A program made the translations under genes and the position numbers. The notes beneath the pieces were generated by a model. It was not told the origin of the DNA, did not search any database, and saw nothing but the letters and a program-made list of their open reading frames with translations. Positions 8,170 to 17,764 of a stretch of 64,000 nt of DNA are shown here, piece after piece. Within the stretch, counting starts at the first letter, position 1. Every line of letters begins with the position of its first letter. The DNA is from Gallionella sp. (GTDB taxonomy: Bacteria; Pseudomonadota; Gammaproteobacteria; Burkholderiales; Gallionellaceae). Where the stretch lies: contig JAUSAO010000098.1 of assembly GCA_030652475.1 (NCBI GenBank), positions 1 through 64,000 of the forward strand, read 5' to 3'.

Positions 8170-8340
8170 CTTCCCCCATCCCCCTCCAACTCCCCCCTTG
8201 AAGGGGGGAGAGTATGCAGATCACAACGGGTAATGCGCGTTCCCATCCCCTCCAACTCCCCCCTTGAAGGGGTGAGAGTATGCTACTGTGCCTGCCTTTC
8301 CCCCTCCCTTTCAAGGGGAGGGTTGGGGTGGGGATGGGTT
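8170..8340. repeat. Cluster of CTCCCCCCTTGAAGGGGGGAG palindromes
   Basis: Three successive copies of the CCTTGAAGG/CCTTTCAAGG palindrome family lie between plsC and the next gene (8181-8210, 8243-8275, 8300-8340). They are the same family as the in-frame copies at 329-423 and 31930-32029. No gene is seen in this spacer. Confidence 0.8.
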
Positions 8341-8370
8341 AATTCAGCCAATGAATAATCCGGGTTTAAA

Positions 8371-9123
8371 ATGCTGAAACGGCTGCACAATCTGATTTCA
8401 CCTCACGCCGCCAAACCTCCGGTAGCCGAGCAACGCGCCGCCGTCCTGGCGGGGCAACACATCACCTACACCTTAAAACGCAGCGCTAGGCGACGCAGTA
8501 TCGGACTGCGCATCAACGACAAGGGCTTGACTGTGAGCATGCCGTTGCGTGCATCGGAGCGCTGGCTGAACAGCGTGTTGCAGGACAAGGCGAACTGGGT
8601 GCTTGAGAAACTGGAGGGCTGGCAGACGCGCAAGGCGCAAGTCCTGAGTATGTGCGACGGTGAGTTCATTCCGTATCTGGGCGAGCAATTGACCTTGCGC
8701 GTGCAGCGCAGTGTGTTCGCCGCCCCGGCGTGTCAGTACGGCGATACGTTGCGGGTGTCGGTGCAGGATGAAGGGGACGCGAAGAATATCGAACAGCGCG
8801 TATCGGAATGGTATCGGCAACAGGCCGGGCTGTTGTTCGCGGCGCGCGTGGCGCATTACGCAGTGCTGCTGAACGTTGCACCGCGCACAATAAAACTTTC
8901 TACCGCCAAGACACAATGGGGTAGTTGTAATGCGCGTGGCACGGTGCGCCTGAATTTGCAGCTCATCAAATTTCCGCTACACCTGATCGACTATGTGGTG
9001 GTGCATGAGCTGGCGCATCTGCGCGAGATGAACCACTCGGCGGACTTTTGGAAGGTCGTGGCCGGTGTCTGCCCGGATTATGTGAAGCGGCGGCGGGAAC
9101 TCAAGGCGGTGTCGCTGAGCTAG
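8371..9123 (+). CDS. YgjP-like zinc metallopeptidase (SprT/DUF45 family)
   Basis: A 250-residue DUF45/YgjP protein. The C-terminal domain carries the zincin motif HELAHLREMNHS (about residues 212-223), preceded by the family signature KTQWGSCNARG. The N-terminal half (RRRSIGLRIND..., WVLEKL) is the usual DUF45 lead-in. The substrate is not established for this family. The gene ends 4 bp inside the convergent GGDEF/EAL gene. Confidence 0.88.
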   Translation: MLKRLHNLISPHAAKPPVAEQRAAVLAGQHITYTLKRSARRRSIGLRINDKGLTVSMPLRASERWLNSVLQDKANWVLEKLEGWQTRKAQVLSMCDGEFIPYLGEQLTLRVQRSVFAAPACQYGDTLRVSVQDEGDAKNIEQRVSEWYRQQAGLLFAARVAHYAVLLNVAPRTIKLSTAKTQWGSCNARGTVRLNLQLIKFPLHLIDYVVVHELAHLREMNHSADFWKVVAGVCPDYVKRRRELKAVSLS

Positions 9124-11639
9124 CAGATAGCTGCCGGTTCAGAAGCATCCGGCAGCTGCCGCTCGAAATCCGCAACGGGAACCGGTCTGCCCAGCAGATA
9201 ACCCTGGAAAGCCGTGCAGCCATTACGCTTCAGGAAGGCAAATTGCCCCTCGGTTTCTACTCCCTCGGCAATCACTTCCATACGCAGATTTTTCGCCATC
9301 GCAATAATCGTGCGCACGATCGCCTCGTCGTCCGGGTCGCTGGCGATGTCGCGCACGAACGATTGGTCGATCTTGAGCTGGTCTATCGGCAGGCGCTTCA
9401 GCGAGGAGAGCGAGGAATAACCGGTGCCGAAATCATCCATCGAAAAGCTGATGCCCAGCAGTTTGAGTTCACGCATTTTTGCGATGCAACCTTCGATGTC
9501 GTCGAGCACCAGACTTTCAGTCAGTTCGAGTTCGAGCCGCGTCGCCTCCGCACCGCTCTGTTTAAGTGCGCGTTCGACTATTTCGACAAAGTCAGTCTGA
9601 CGGAATTGCACGGCACTGACGTTGACGGCGAGCTTCAATAGATGGGTGCGCGGGTTGGATTCCCATGCCTTCAGTTGCGCGCAGGCCTGTTCCAGCACCC
9701 ATTGCCCGATGGGCAGAATCAGGCCGTTTTCTTCGGCGAGCGTGATAAATTCCCCGGGTCCTACCAACCCGCGCTGCGGATGCTGCCAGCGCAGCAATGT
9801 CTCGGCGCCGGTGATGCGTCGCTCGGTGTCGTACTGTGCCTGGAAATACAGGCGAAATTCGTTATGGGTGATCGCATTGTGCAGCGCGCTCTCCATCGCG
9901 AGGCGTGCTTCGAGGGTCGCCTGCATGGCCGGGTCGAAGAAATACCAGGTATTTTTTCCGGAGGCCTTGGCACGGTACATCGCGGTATCAGCGCGTCTGA
10001 ACAGCTCATCTACGCTGGTCTGATGGTCCTTGAACAAGCTGACGCCCATGCTGGCGGAGCAATAATATTCATAATCGATTAGCAAATAGGGCTGTCTCAG
10101 TGTGGCGAGAATTTTCTCGGCAATCTTCTCTATTTGGGTGATGGCATCATTAGTTTCCTGACCCAGGTTGGTCAGAAGCAGGACAAACTCGTCTCCGCCT
10201 ATGCGCGCTACCGTATCGCTTTCACGTACACAGTGCAGCAGGCGGCTGGCTACTTCGATCAGCAACAGGTCTCCGGTATCATGTCCCTTGGTATCATTGA
10301 TGTTCTTGAAGTTGTCGAGGTCGATGAACATCACCGCACCGAAGTTGTTATTGCGGTTGCTGGCGTTGAAGGCAAGCAGCAGCCTGTCCTGCAACAGACG
10401 GCGGTTGGGCAGCTTGGTCAGATGGTCGTACAGGGCGAGTTGGCGTATTTCTTCCTCTGCGTGTTTGCGCATGCCGATGTCGGTAAACGTGCCGACATAA
10501 TTGCATATCTCGCCAGCCTTATTTCTGACCGGGGTGATGGTCAGCCATTCGGGGTAAATTTCACCGTTCTTGCGCCGGTTCCATATCTCTCCCGACCACT
10601 TGCCCTGCGCTTGTAATTCGGCCCACATGGCGCTGTAGAATCGGATATCGTGCTGGCCGGAGCTCAGGATACGTGGATTCTGCCCGCGCACCTCATCCAG
10701 GCTGTAGCCGGTGATGGTCTGGAAGGCTGCATTGACGCGCAGGATACGTGCGTGTGCATCGGTAATGATCACGGCTTCCTGTGTTTCAAAGGTAAGCGCC
10801 AGCAACTGGAGCTCTTCCTCGATTTTGGCGCGTTGTTCGATCTCGCTGTTTAACAGGTCGTTGGCATATTCTGTCTGGTGTATCTGTTCGATTTCGCGCC
10901 TGCGACTGTCGTGATTGACAGAACGCACTACTCTGACCAGCGCTACCGTCACGATCAGTGCACAAAGCGCGCGCGCAGCCTGTACCGGAATCCCGGAAAA
11001 ATCCAGAAACTGTTGTTGGCTCAGAAACAGCGCGGGGAGCGCGGGGTCATGGCTGGGCAGTACGATGGTGAACAGGGCATAAAACAGAAAGCCCGCAGAC
11101 GCGCTGTATAGCAAGCCTTGCAGTGTTCCATTCAGTAATAGTGCCTGGTTGTTTTTCGCCTGATTGCACAGTGCCAGACCGGCCAGCAGTGCAGCGGGAA
11201 AACCCAGGAAATAACGTGTTCCGGCTACTAATCCGGCCAGGGTGTCGCTGGCAAGGTGCATCGTGGAAATAATCGCCAGCAACAGCGCGGCGTAGAGCCA
11301 GGGTGTGAACAGCCCGCTGCGTTCTTTGAATTGAGTAGAACCGTCGTTCCAGAGTGTGCGCCGACCGAATTCAAGCAGTGGCAGAAAAGAGAGAAACAGC
11401 AACGAGGCAATCAATCCTTCCAGTACGAGACTCTCTATCTGATGCAGGACTTTCCACAGGATGACGAATTCCAGTGTGCCATGGATCAGCCCGAAGGCGG
11501 CGAGCAGCGGCAAATGCCGGACGAAAGGCAATCGTTCATGTTGCTTGGGAAGCACAAACAGGACCGCACCCAGAACGATGAAGGAAAGCCCGTAGAGCAG
11601 CAGGACTTCAATTTGGTGGAATTCGAAAAAAGCGCGCAT
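9120..11639 (-). CDS. Membrane PAS-GGDEF-EAL cyclic-di-GMP signalling protein
   Basis: An 839-residue bifunctional cyclic-di-GMP enzyme candidate. Residues 1-240 form a membrane sensor with several hydrophobic segments, followed by a coiled coil, a PAS domain (~275-400), a GGDEF domain with RIGGDEF, and an EAL domain (~580-830). A RESD I-site lies five residues before GGDEF, so product inhibition of cyclase activity is likely. The EAL motif reads ETLLR. The remaining phosphodiesterase residues are present: LELTES, DDFGTGYS, KIDQSF and EGVET. The protein could make and degrade cyclic-di-GMP; which activity dominates cannot be read from sequence. Confidence 0.92.
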   Translation of the reverse strand: MRAFFEFHQIEVLLLYGLSFIVLGAVLFVLPKQHERLPFVRHLPLLAAFGLIHGTLEFVILWKVLHQIESLVLEGLIASLLFLSFLPLLEFGRRTLWNDGSTQFKERSGLFTPWLYAALLLAIISTMHLASDTLAGLVAGTRYFLGFPAALLAGLALCNQAKNNQALLLNGTLQGLLYSASAGFLFYALFTIVLPSHDPALPALFLSQQQFLDFSGIPVQAARALCALIVTVALVRVVRSVNHDSRRREIEQIHQTEYANDLLNSEIEQRAKIEEELQLLALTFETQEAVIITDAHARILRVNAAFQTITGYSLDEVRGQNPRILSSGQHDIRFYSAMWAELQAQGKWSGEIWNRRKNGEIYPEWLTITPVRNKAGEICNYVGTFTDIGMRKHAEEEIRQLALYDHLTKLPNRRLLQDRLLLAFNASNRNNNFGAVMFIDLDNFKNINDTKGHDTGDLLLIEVASRLLHCVRESDTVARIGGDEFVLLLTNLGQETNDAITQIEKIAEKILATLRQPYLLIDYEYYCSASMGVSLFKDHQTSVDELFRRADTAMYRAKASGKNTWYFFDPAMQATLEARLAMESALHNAITHNEFRLYFQAQYDTERRITGAETLLRWQHPQRGLVGPGEFITLAEENGLILPIGQWVLEQACAQLKAWESNPRTHLLKLAVNVSAVQFRQTDFVEIVERALKQSGAEATRLELELTESLVLDDIEGCIAKMRELKLLGISFSMDDFGTGYSSLSSLKRLPIDQLKIDQSFVRDIASDPDDEAIVRTIIAMAKNLRMEVIAEGVETEGQFAFLKRNGCTAFQGYLLGRPVPVADFERQLPDASEPAAIC

Positions 11640-11850
11640 GTGTTTAAACGGGTAGATCGTCCTGTGTTCTTATTAAAGGGGAAACGCGCGCCAGTCTATG
11701 TGTCAGCAATAATCAATGCAAGAAAAAATTCAACTGCTATCGTCCTCCGTCAGGATAGACCCGCCCTGAAGCGGGATGAGCCGTAACGCCGGGCCGTTTG
11801 GTGCGTAAGTCATCTGCCAGCCTCATTATTTATGTGACTTTAGCAGTCTG
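11640..11850. other. Intergenic region without a recognised gene
   Basis: This is the 5' region of the GGDEF/EAL gene and the 3' flank of the M29-like gene, the next minus-strand gene upstream. No convincing small gene, repeat or terminator is seen. Confidence 0.5.
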
Positions 11851-12867
11851 TTAGACCTGCCAGGCCTCGTCACGGTAGATCACCTTATCGTCCAGAGTAA
11901 CCGTTTCCGTGAGGGCAAAAACATCAACATGGTATCTCGCCGCGCTCTTGCTGATTTGCGGCTTGTTGTAGCTACCGTGTTTGGCGCCCAGTGACAGGTG
12001 TACACCGCACATGCGTTCATACGTGCCGATATCGCTGACGAGTCTGTCTTGAGTAAAGGTGCGGTTTAGCCCCAGTCCCAGTTCGCGCACCCAGATTTCC
12101 CCTTCGTCGGCGCGGATTTTTTCAAGCACCAAGTCAAATTCGGGTGTGGAATCAACCGTGCCGGTGACGCGACCCTTGTCCACGATCAGCGTGATAGGTT
12201 TTTCGGGTTTGTTGACGGTAAAGCTGGTGTCGCCGAAGACGGACAGGCGCACACGGCCATTCAATGCTTCAAGATCCTTGGATTCCGTGAATACTTCGCC
12301 GATAGGGTACTGTCCGCCGACATTGGCCATATTGCTGTAATCGCCGACATTGAGCTTGGCGGGTTCAAAACCGGCTGAAAAAATAAGCTGTTCGCCAAAG
12401 CTGTTGATGATGCCCACTTGCGCGGCGTCGAATTTTTCCTTGAGCGCGCGCCCTGTGCCGCGCACATAGGCCGGATCATAGGCCAGAGATTCGATGTAGA
12501 GCAGTGCTTCCTCGCCCGGCATGCGCGCCAGATGCGGATGCTCGATAACCTTGAGCGCGCGCTTGAAAAGTTCCACACGGATGCGGAACGCGTCCAGACG
12601 AAAGCTGGTGGATTGAATCAGCACCACCAGATCGCCGGGGGCGAGTCGTTCAAATTCGGCGCGCACGGCTTCCGGTGCCACGCTGTCGAAATCGATGAAG
12701 GTCGCATCGGGGAGGCAGCGCCGGTAGGCGCAGGTCAGCGCAAACGCCAGATCGCATTGCCCGTCCCAGACCACGACTGCGGATTGGGTGTGTTCAATGG
12801 CCAGCGTCAGAATGTCGCGTACATTTTTCTCGGCTAGTGCGATGGCGGTATCGGGTAGTGTATTCAT
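11851..12867 (-). CDS. M29-like (AmpS/aminopeptidase T-type) protein
   Basis: A 338-residue protein resembling the C-terminal catalytic half of M29 aminopeptidases. Candidate metal ligands occur in the family order: E in GEVFTES, E in RELGLGLN, H in CGVHLSLG, Y in GSYNKP, and H/D in YHVDVFA. This supports a dinuclear metallopeptidase fold, although the N-terminal half is divergent and proteins like this are usually annotated as hypothetical. It lies 12 bp after the 2OG oxygenase gene on the same strand and may be co-transcribed. Function as a peptidase is inference. Confidence 0.6.
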   Translation of the reverse strand: MNTLPDTAIALAEKNVRDILTLAIEHTQSAVVVWDGQCDLAFALTCAYRRCLPDATFIDFDSVAPEAVRAEFERLAPGDLVVLIQSTSFRLDAFRIRVELFKRALKVIEHPHLARMPGEEALLYIESLAYDPAYVRGTGRALKEKFDAAQVGIINSFGEQLIFSAGFEPAKLNVGDYSNMANVGGQYPIGEVFTESKDLEALNGRVRLSVFGDTSFTVNKPEKPITLIVDKGRVTGTVDSTPEFDLVLEKIRADEGEIWVRELGLGLNRTFTQDRLVSDIGTYERMCGVHLSLGAKHGSYNKPQISKSAARYHVDVFALTETVTLDDKVIYRDEAWQV

Positions 12868-12879
12868 GGTTGCTCTTGT

Positions 12880-13473
12880 TTAACTGCCGCTGACACGAAA
12901 CCATCCGGTAAGGCTGCGCCGGGTGTGGTGGGAAATGAGAACTTCGTGCGGAAATGACTCGCTTAAAAAGATGATCATCGTACCAAACTTTGGCGCTAGC
13001 GTAGCGATCAGCGCGGTACCCGCCGGCTCAAAAAGCACCAGTTCGCCTCCATCATCTGCCTGCCAGTCTTTATTCAAATACAGCACGGTGGTCAATATGC
13101 GGTTTTTTTTGCCGACCAGTACATCTGAATGTTTTGCATAACCCGTGCCCGCAGCATAAACGGCATAGTGGCATTCGTAATCAAACAATCCCAGATACAA
13201 GGCTCGATTCAGACCCATGCGCAGCGTTTCCATCTGGTTCAGATAGGACTGATCAATGCTGTTAGTGCCATCCAGCCAGCTGATGACATCGCCACGTATC
13301 GAATGGTTTTGTATTTTGTCCGCGCCCCTGCCGATATGTGCGGCGTGAAACCGCGCAGGGTTGTCATCCTGGCAACGCGTAAGCAACTGAGTCAACAATA
13401 AATCAGGGAAAGGCTGATCCAGGACGATGTAGCCCGTGTGCTCCAGTTGCTCGGCAATCTCTTCAATATTCAT
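12880..13473 (-). CDS. 2-oxoglutarate/Fe(II)-dependent oxygenase
   Basis: A 197-residue prolyl-4-hydroxylase-like oxygenase. The iron-binding triad is visible: H and D in YAKHSDVLVG (around residue 117) and the distal H in FPHEVLIS (around 173). RRSLTGWFRV supplies the arginine that binds 2-oxoglutarate. The substrate is unknown. It heads a two-gene unit with the M29-like gene. Confidence 0.85.
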   Translation of the reverse strand: MNIEEIAEQLEHTGYIVLDQPFPDLLLTQLLTRCQDDNPARFHAAHIGRGADKIQNHSIRGDVISWLDGTNSIDQSYLNQMETLRMGLNRALYLGLFDYECHYAVYAAGTGYAKHSDVLVGKKNRILTTVLYLNKDWQADDGGELVLFEPAGTALIATLAPKFGTMIIFLSESFPHEVLISHHTRRSLTGWFRVSGS

Positions 13474-13590
13474 GGCGGAGCTGGATTCGAACCGGAAGTG
13501 TTGCGTGGGTAAGAAAATCAGGCAGCATTGGCTGCCCGGGTGGTAGCGTATTGGCGTGTGGATGAGGAAGTATAGCTGCCTTTTCGGCTG

Positions 13591-13893
13591 CTACCAGCTT
13601 ATTTCCTCACCCTGCGCGTCGAACAGTTCCGTTAATCTGGCGTAGAGTTCGCTGTCGTCGCGCTGGCTGCGCCATGCGTCCTGCTGCCAGGCGTAATGGT
13701 AGCCGCCGGACTTGGCGGCGAGCCATATCTCCTGATTGATGTCGTGCCGGTTGATGATGATTTTTGATCCATTATCAAATTCGATTTCCAGCAGGTTGCC
13801 GCTGCGATTGCAATCGACCCCGCAATCATCGCTGGCTGTTTCGATTTTAGTCAGGGCGGTGTCGGCCAGTTGGTTGAATTCGCTTTCGTTCAT
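13591..13893 (-). CDS. cyaY: Frataxin homologue CyaY
   Basis: A 100-residue frataxin that binds iron and modulates cysteine desulfurase during Fe-S cluster assembly. The acidic N-terminal helix (MNESEFNQLADTALTKIE) and the beta sheet with NRHDINQEIWLAAKSGGYHY are characteristic. It is transcribed away from lptM-lysA, which start 56 bp on the other side, a common arrangement in proteobacteria. Confidence 0.95.
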   Translation of the reverse strand: MNESEFNQLADTALTKIETASDDCGVDCNRSGNLLEIEFDNGSKIIINRHDINQEIWLAAKSGGYHYAWQQDAWRSQRDDSELYARLTELFDAQGEEISW

Positions 13894-13948
13894 AGTCGTC
13901 CTCGGAAACCTTTATAATCGCGCACTTTACTATTAGGGAAGTGCAAAA

Positions 13949-14086
13949 ATGCGGCTTAAAACTTCTTTGGGTATTATCCTGGTTTTTGTCCTGTTGCTGC
14001 AAGGCTGCGGACGCAAAGGCCCGCTGAACTTGCCCGTCCCTGATGCCCATAAAACTGCAACCCACATGACTACGCAAGGCAAATGA
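13949..14086 (+). CDS. lptM: LptM-like small lipoprotein
   Basis: A 45-residue protein beginning MRLKTSLGIILVFVLLLQGC, a lipoprotein signal peptide whose lipobox cysteine is followed by GRKGPLNLP, the hallmark of LptM/YifL. Family members stabilise the LptD lipopolysaccharide translocon in the outer membrane. The stop codon overlaps the lysA start (ATGA), and the cyaY/lptM-lysA arrangement is conserved. Confidence 0.88.
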   Translation: MRLKTSLGIILVFVLLLQGCGRKGPLNLPVPDAHKTATHMTTQGK

Positions 14087-15348
14087 GCATGGATGATCAC
14101 TTCAATTATCAAAATAAGCAACTGCATGCAGAGCAGGTTCCGCTGGCGGATATTGCGGCGCGGTATGGTACGCCCTGTTATGTGTATTCGCGCGCCGCGC
14201 TGACCAGCGGCTTCCGTCAATTTTCCGATGCGCTGCAGGGTCGCGAACATCTGATCTGCTATGCGGTGAAAGCCAATTCCAACCTTGCGATTCTCAACGT
14301 GTTTGCCCGTATGGGCGCCGGTTTTGATATCGTTTCCGGCGGCGAGCTGCAGCGCGTGCTGGCGGCGGGCGGCGATGCGCGCAAGGTGGTGTTTTCGGGC
14401 GTGGGCAAGACGGTCGCCGAGATGCGCATGGCGCTGGAGGCTGACATACTGTGCTTCAATGTGGAATCGGCAGCCGAGCTGGATCGCCTCAACGAAGTCG
14501 CGGGCAGCATGGGTAAAGTCGCGGCGATCAGCTTGCGCGTGAATCCCGATGTGGACGCAAAAACACATCCCTACATTTCCACGGGCCTGAAGCAGAATAA
14601 ATTCGGCGTGGCGTACACCGAGGCCGTTGCACTGTATCGCAAGGCGCATGCCATGCCCAATCTGCGCATCACCGGCATGGATTGCCACATCGGCTCGCAA
14701 CTTACCGAGACCAGTCCATTCATTGCCGCCGTGGAAAAGGTGCTGGCACTGGTGGATACGCTGGCGTCCGAGGGAATCGCACTGGAACATCTCGATCTGG
14801 GCGGCGGGCTGGGGATTTGTTACCAGGATGAAACGCCGCCTGCGATTGCCGATTACATCGCAGCCTTGCTGGGCGCGTTGCAGGGACGCACGCAAAAATT
14901 GATACTCGAACCGGGCAGGGTGCTGGTCGGCAATGCCGGGGTGTTGCTGACGCGCGTGGAATATATCAAGCCGGGTGAGGAAAAGAATTTTGCCATCGTG
15001 GATGCGGCAATGAATGACCTGATGCGTCCGGCCTTGTACGATGCCTATCACGGCATAAAACCTGTGGTGTGCGAAAACCATGACGTGCAGCGCTATGAGA
15101 TAGTCGGGCCGATCTGCGAAACTGGTGACTTTATCGGTCACGCGCGCGAACTGGCGATTGCGCCGAACTCCCTGCTGGCGGTGATGTCCGCCGGGGCTTA
15201 CGGCATGAGCATGAGCTCCAATTACAATACCCGCCCGCGTGCCGCTGAAGTGATGGTGGACGGCAAAGCCGTGTATCTGGTGCGTGAACGCGAAACCGTG
15301 CAGCAGCTGATTGCCGGGGAAAGAGTCATTGCAGAGCCTGAAAAATAG
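14083..15348 (+). CDS. lysA: Diaminopimelate decarboxylase
   Basis: A PLP enzyme catalysing the last step of lysine synthesis. The 421-residue fold-type III enzyme has the PLP lysine in CYAVKANSNLAIL, the GSQL motif in MDCHIGSQL, LGGGLGI for the phosphate site, EPGRVLVG and the C-terminal CETGDFIG catalytic loop. It starts by overlapping lptM. A second in-frame ATG two codons later is possible. Confidence 0.96.
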   Translation: MSMDDHFNYQNKQLHAEQVPLADIAARYGTPCYVYSRAALTSGFRQFSDALQGREHLICYAVKANSNLAILNVFARMGAGFDIVSGGELQRVLAAGGDARKVVFSGVGKTVAEMRMALEADILCFNVESAAELDRLNEVAGSMGKVAAISLRVNPDVDAKTHPYISTGLKQNKFGVAYTEAVALYRKAHAMPNLRITGMDCHIGSQLTETSPFIAAVEKVLALVDTLASEGIALEHLDLGGGLGICYQDETPPAIADYIAALLGALQGRTQKLILEPGRVLVGNAGVLLTRVEYIKPGEEKNFAIVDAAMNDLMRPALYDAYHGIKPVVCENHDVQRYEIVGPICETGDFIGHARELAIAPNSLLAVMSAGAYGMSMSSNYNTRPRAAEVMVDGKAVYLVRERETVQQLIAGERVIAEPEK

Positions 15349-15352
15349 CAGA

Positions 15353-15392
15353 CCCCCTCTCCTTCAAGGAGAGGGTTGGGGAGAGGATGGGG
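15353..15392. repeat. CCTTCAAGG palindromic repeat after lysA
   Basis: CCCCCTCTCCTTCAAGGAGA continues into GGGTTGGGGAGAGG. This is another member of the CTTCAAG palindrome family, directly after the lysA stop, where its hairpin may help end the transcript. The rest of the gap to 15547 is GC-rich and shows no gene. Confidence 0.7.
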
Positions 15393-15547
15393 TAAACGGG
15401 GTGGATAACCCATCACTCGCCTAGTCTCCCCCTTGCCCGCAAGGGGCATCCCCGCCGGTTTCCCGCTGCCGCGCAGCGACCCTGGCGTGATGAATGGGGA
15501 GGAAAGCCGGTAAATCAGTGGCTGGATGCATGTCGGTACATCCACAT

Positions 15548-17011
15548 CTATATCAAGAAAATTGTCGCCAGCCCCAGGAAGATGAAAAACCCGCCGCTGT
15601 CGGTGATGGCGGTGATCATTACGCTGGAGCCGAGAGCCGGATCGCGCCCCATTCTTTGCCGGATGAGCGGGATAAGCACGCCGACAATCGCACCGACCAG
15701 CAGATTTAATATCATCGCACCAGTCATCACGATACCCAGTTGCACGCTGTGATACAGGAAATAGGCGAACAGTCCAGTCACTCCCCCCCATACCAGCCCG
15801 TTCAATCCTCCTATCGCCATCTCCTTGATCAGCAGACGGCGCGCATTGCCGGGGTTGACCTGCCCCAGTGCCAGCGAGCGGATGATGATGGCGGTGGTCT
15901 GGTTGGCTGAATTGCCGGCAATACCGGCCACGATGGGCATCAGGGCAGCCAGCGCGACCAGCTTCTCTATGGTGTCCTCGAAGCCGCCGATCACCCATGA
16001 GGCGAAGAATGCGGTGCAAAGATTCAGTGCCAGCCAGGCCCAGCGGTTCTGCGCGCTCTTCCATACCGACGCGAAAATGTCCTCCTCTTCGCGCAGACCG
16101 GCCTGGTTCAACAGATCGTTTTCCGATTCGGCGCGGATATGATCCAGCACCACGTTAATCGTCACCCGCCCTACCAGCGTGCCGTTTTCATCCACTACCG
16201 GAGCGGAAACCAGATCGTAGCGCTCGAAAGACTGGGCGGCCTGATCGGCTTTTTCTTCGGGGTGCAACTGGATAACGTCAGTCAGCATCAGGCTGCCGAC
16301 ACTCAGTTCCGGTTCATTGACCACGATCAGGTTAATGGGCAGCACACCCTTGAATTTATCATGCCTGTCCACCACGAATACCTGGTCGGTGTGGTCGGGC
16401 AGTTCGTCGAAGCGCCGCAAATAGCGCGATACCACTTCCAGCGTGACATCTTCGCGAACCTGAATCATGCCAAAATCCATCAGCGCGCCGACGGAATCCT
16501 CCGAATACGACATTGCGGAACGCAACTGCTCGCGTTCCTCGATGGGCAGCGAGTTGAACACGTCGCGCATCACGTTTTGCGGCAGATCGTGTGCCAGGTC
16601 GGCGATTTCGTCGGTGTCGAGCTGCTTGGCTGCCGCATGCAACTCTTCACGGTTCATGGTCGCAATTAGCGACTCACGCACCGAATCGGAAACCTCGATC
16701 AGAATCTCGCCGTCACGTTCCGCCTTGACCAGATCCCATACCAGCAGGCGTTGCTCGATGGGCAAGGCTTCCAGAATATAGGCGATATCAGCCGGGTGGA
16801 TGCTCTCCAGCTTGCGGCGTAATTCAGCGAGGTGTTGCTTGTGCAGCAGACTGTCAACCAGTGCATGACGCTCTTTGCGCGGTATCTCCTGCCTGCGCGC
16901 CATCTCTTCCAGCAGCGCGTGTTTGTGCAGCAGCAACTCAACCTGCTTGAGGTGGTGCTGCACATTATCGGTGTGGTGATTTTCTGAGGAGTGATCAGTC
17001 ATGGCACGCAT
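15548..17011 (-). CDS. mgtE: MgtE-type magnesium transporter
   Basis: A 487-residue Mg2+ channel. The cytoplasmic N domain (~30-135), tandem CBS domains (~140-260) and five membrane segments (~315-487) are in the MgtE order, with the pore region ALMPIVAGIAGNSANQT. Mg2+ binding to the N/CBS region closes the pore in characterised MgtE. A second start ATG three codons downstream (17002) is equally possible. No Mg riboswitch fits in the 44-bp upstream gap. Confidence 0.95.
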   Translation of the reverse strand: MRAMTDHSSENHHTDNVQHHLKQVELLLHKHALLEEMARRQEIPRKERHALVDSLLHKQHLAELRRKLESIHPADIAYILEALPIEQRLLVWDLVKAERDGEILIEVSDSVRESLIATMNREELHAAAKQLDTDEIADLAHDLPQNVMRDVFNSLPIEEREQLRSAMSYSEDSVGALMDFGMIQVREDVTLEVVSRYLRRFDELPDHTDQVFVVDRHDKFKGVLPINLIVVNEPELSVGSLMLTDVIQLHPEEKADQAAQSFERYDLVSAPVVDENGTLVGRVTINVVLDHIRAESENDLLNQAGLREEEDIFASVWKSAQNRWAWLALNLCTAFFASWVIGGFEDTIEKLVALAALMPIVAGIAGNSANQTTAIIIRSLALGQVNPGNARRLLIKEMAIGGLNGLVWGGVTGLFAYFLYHSVQLGIVMTGAMILNLLVGAIVGVLIPLIRQRMGRDPALGSSVMITAITDSGGFFIFLGLATIFLI

Positions 17012-17055
17012 TCTTGGGTTAGCGCGCTATTGTAAAGAAAACACCCGTTTGACGC

Positions 17056-17751
17056 TCAGGGAATTTCGGCGCTGTTCATTCTCGCCATGATGATGCCGGT
17101 CTTGCGTATCAATCCTCGCGCCTGACGGTGTTTGTCGTAATAGCGCGGATTGGGCACCATCGCCGCGAGTTTCGCGGCCTGACTGGGTGAGAGCTGTGCC
17201 GCGCTGCTGCGGTAGTAATGGCGTGCGGCGGCTTCCGCGCCGAATACGCCGTCGCCCCATTCGATCACGTTGAGATAAATCTCGAAGATGCGCCGCTTGT
17301 CCATCACCGCTTCCATCATCACGGTAATTGCGGCCTCCTCAATCTTGCGGAACGGCGAACGTCGGCCCGAGAGAAACAGATTTTTGGCGAGTTGCTGGCT
17401 GATGGTGGAGCCGCCCGCGACGATTTTTCCCTTCTTGAGATTCTTCTCGTAGGCTTTTTGTATGCCTTCCCAGTCGAAGCCTTCATGATCGACAAACTTG
17501 GCGTCCTCCGAGGCGATCAGGGCGCGCTTGAGGTTGTTGGATATTTTTGCGTAGGGCACCCAGCGGTGCTTGAGTTCGGCATCGGGATTCTTGTCCTGCA
17601 TAAGCTCCAGACGGTTTTCCATAAAGGCGCTGGTGGACGGATTGAATTTGATCCACCACAGCACATGCGAAAAAATCCACAGCTGGTATAGCACCACCAG
17701 CGCGAACAATGCCAGCAGGATGCGCCAGCTCCAGTAGCGTAATTTTTTCAT
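17056..17751 (-). CDS. mtgA: Monofunctional peptidoglycan glycosyltransferase
   Basis: A 231-residue GT51 enzyme that polymerises lipid II into glycan strands. One N-terminal membrane anchor (residues ~8-28) is followed by the glycosyltransferase motifs EDAKFVDHEGFDWEG (catalytic E), GGSTISQQLAKN, RKIEEA and EIYLNVIEWGDGVFG. ATG 17751 (MKKLRYWSW) gives the usual MtgA length; upstream in-frame codons run through a repeat. Confidence 0.93.
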   Translation of the reverse strand: MKKLRYWSWRILLALFALVVLYQLWIFSHVLWWIKFNPSTSAFMENRLELMQDKNPDAELKHRWVPYAKISNNLKRALIASEDAKFVDHEGFDWEGIQKAYEKNLKKGKIVAGGSTISQQLAKNLFLSGRRSPFRKIEEAAITVMMEAVMDKRRIFEIYLNVIEWGDGVFGAEAAARHYYRSSAAQLSPSQAAKLAAMVPNPRYYDKHRQARGLIRKTGIIMARMNSAEIP

Positions 17752-17764
17752 GGCGGAGAAAGCT

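Noticed and set aside
13474-13510. TTCGAATCC on the minus strand followed by CCA, resembling a tRNA 3' end
   Set aside because: The T-stem has only two good pairs and no anticodon or D arm lies upstream.
17012-17055. Mg2+ riboswitch before mgtE
   Set aside because: The gap is too short and shows no conserved structure.
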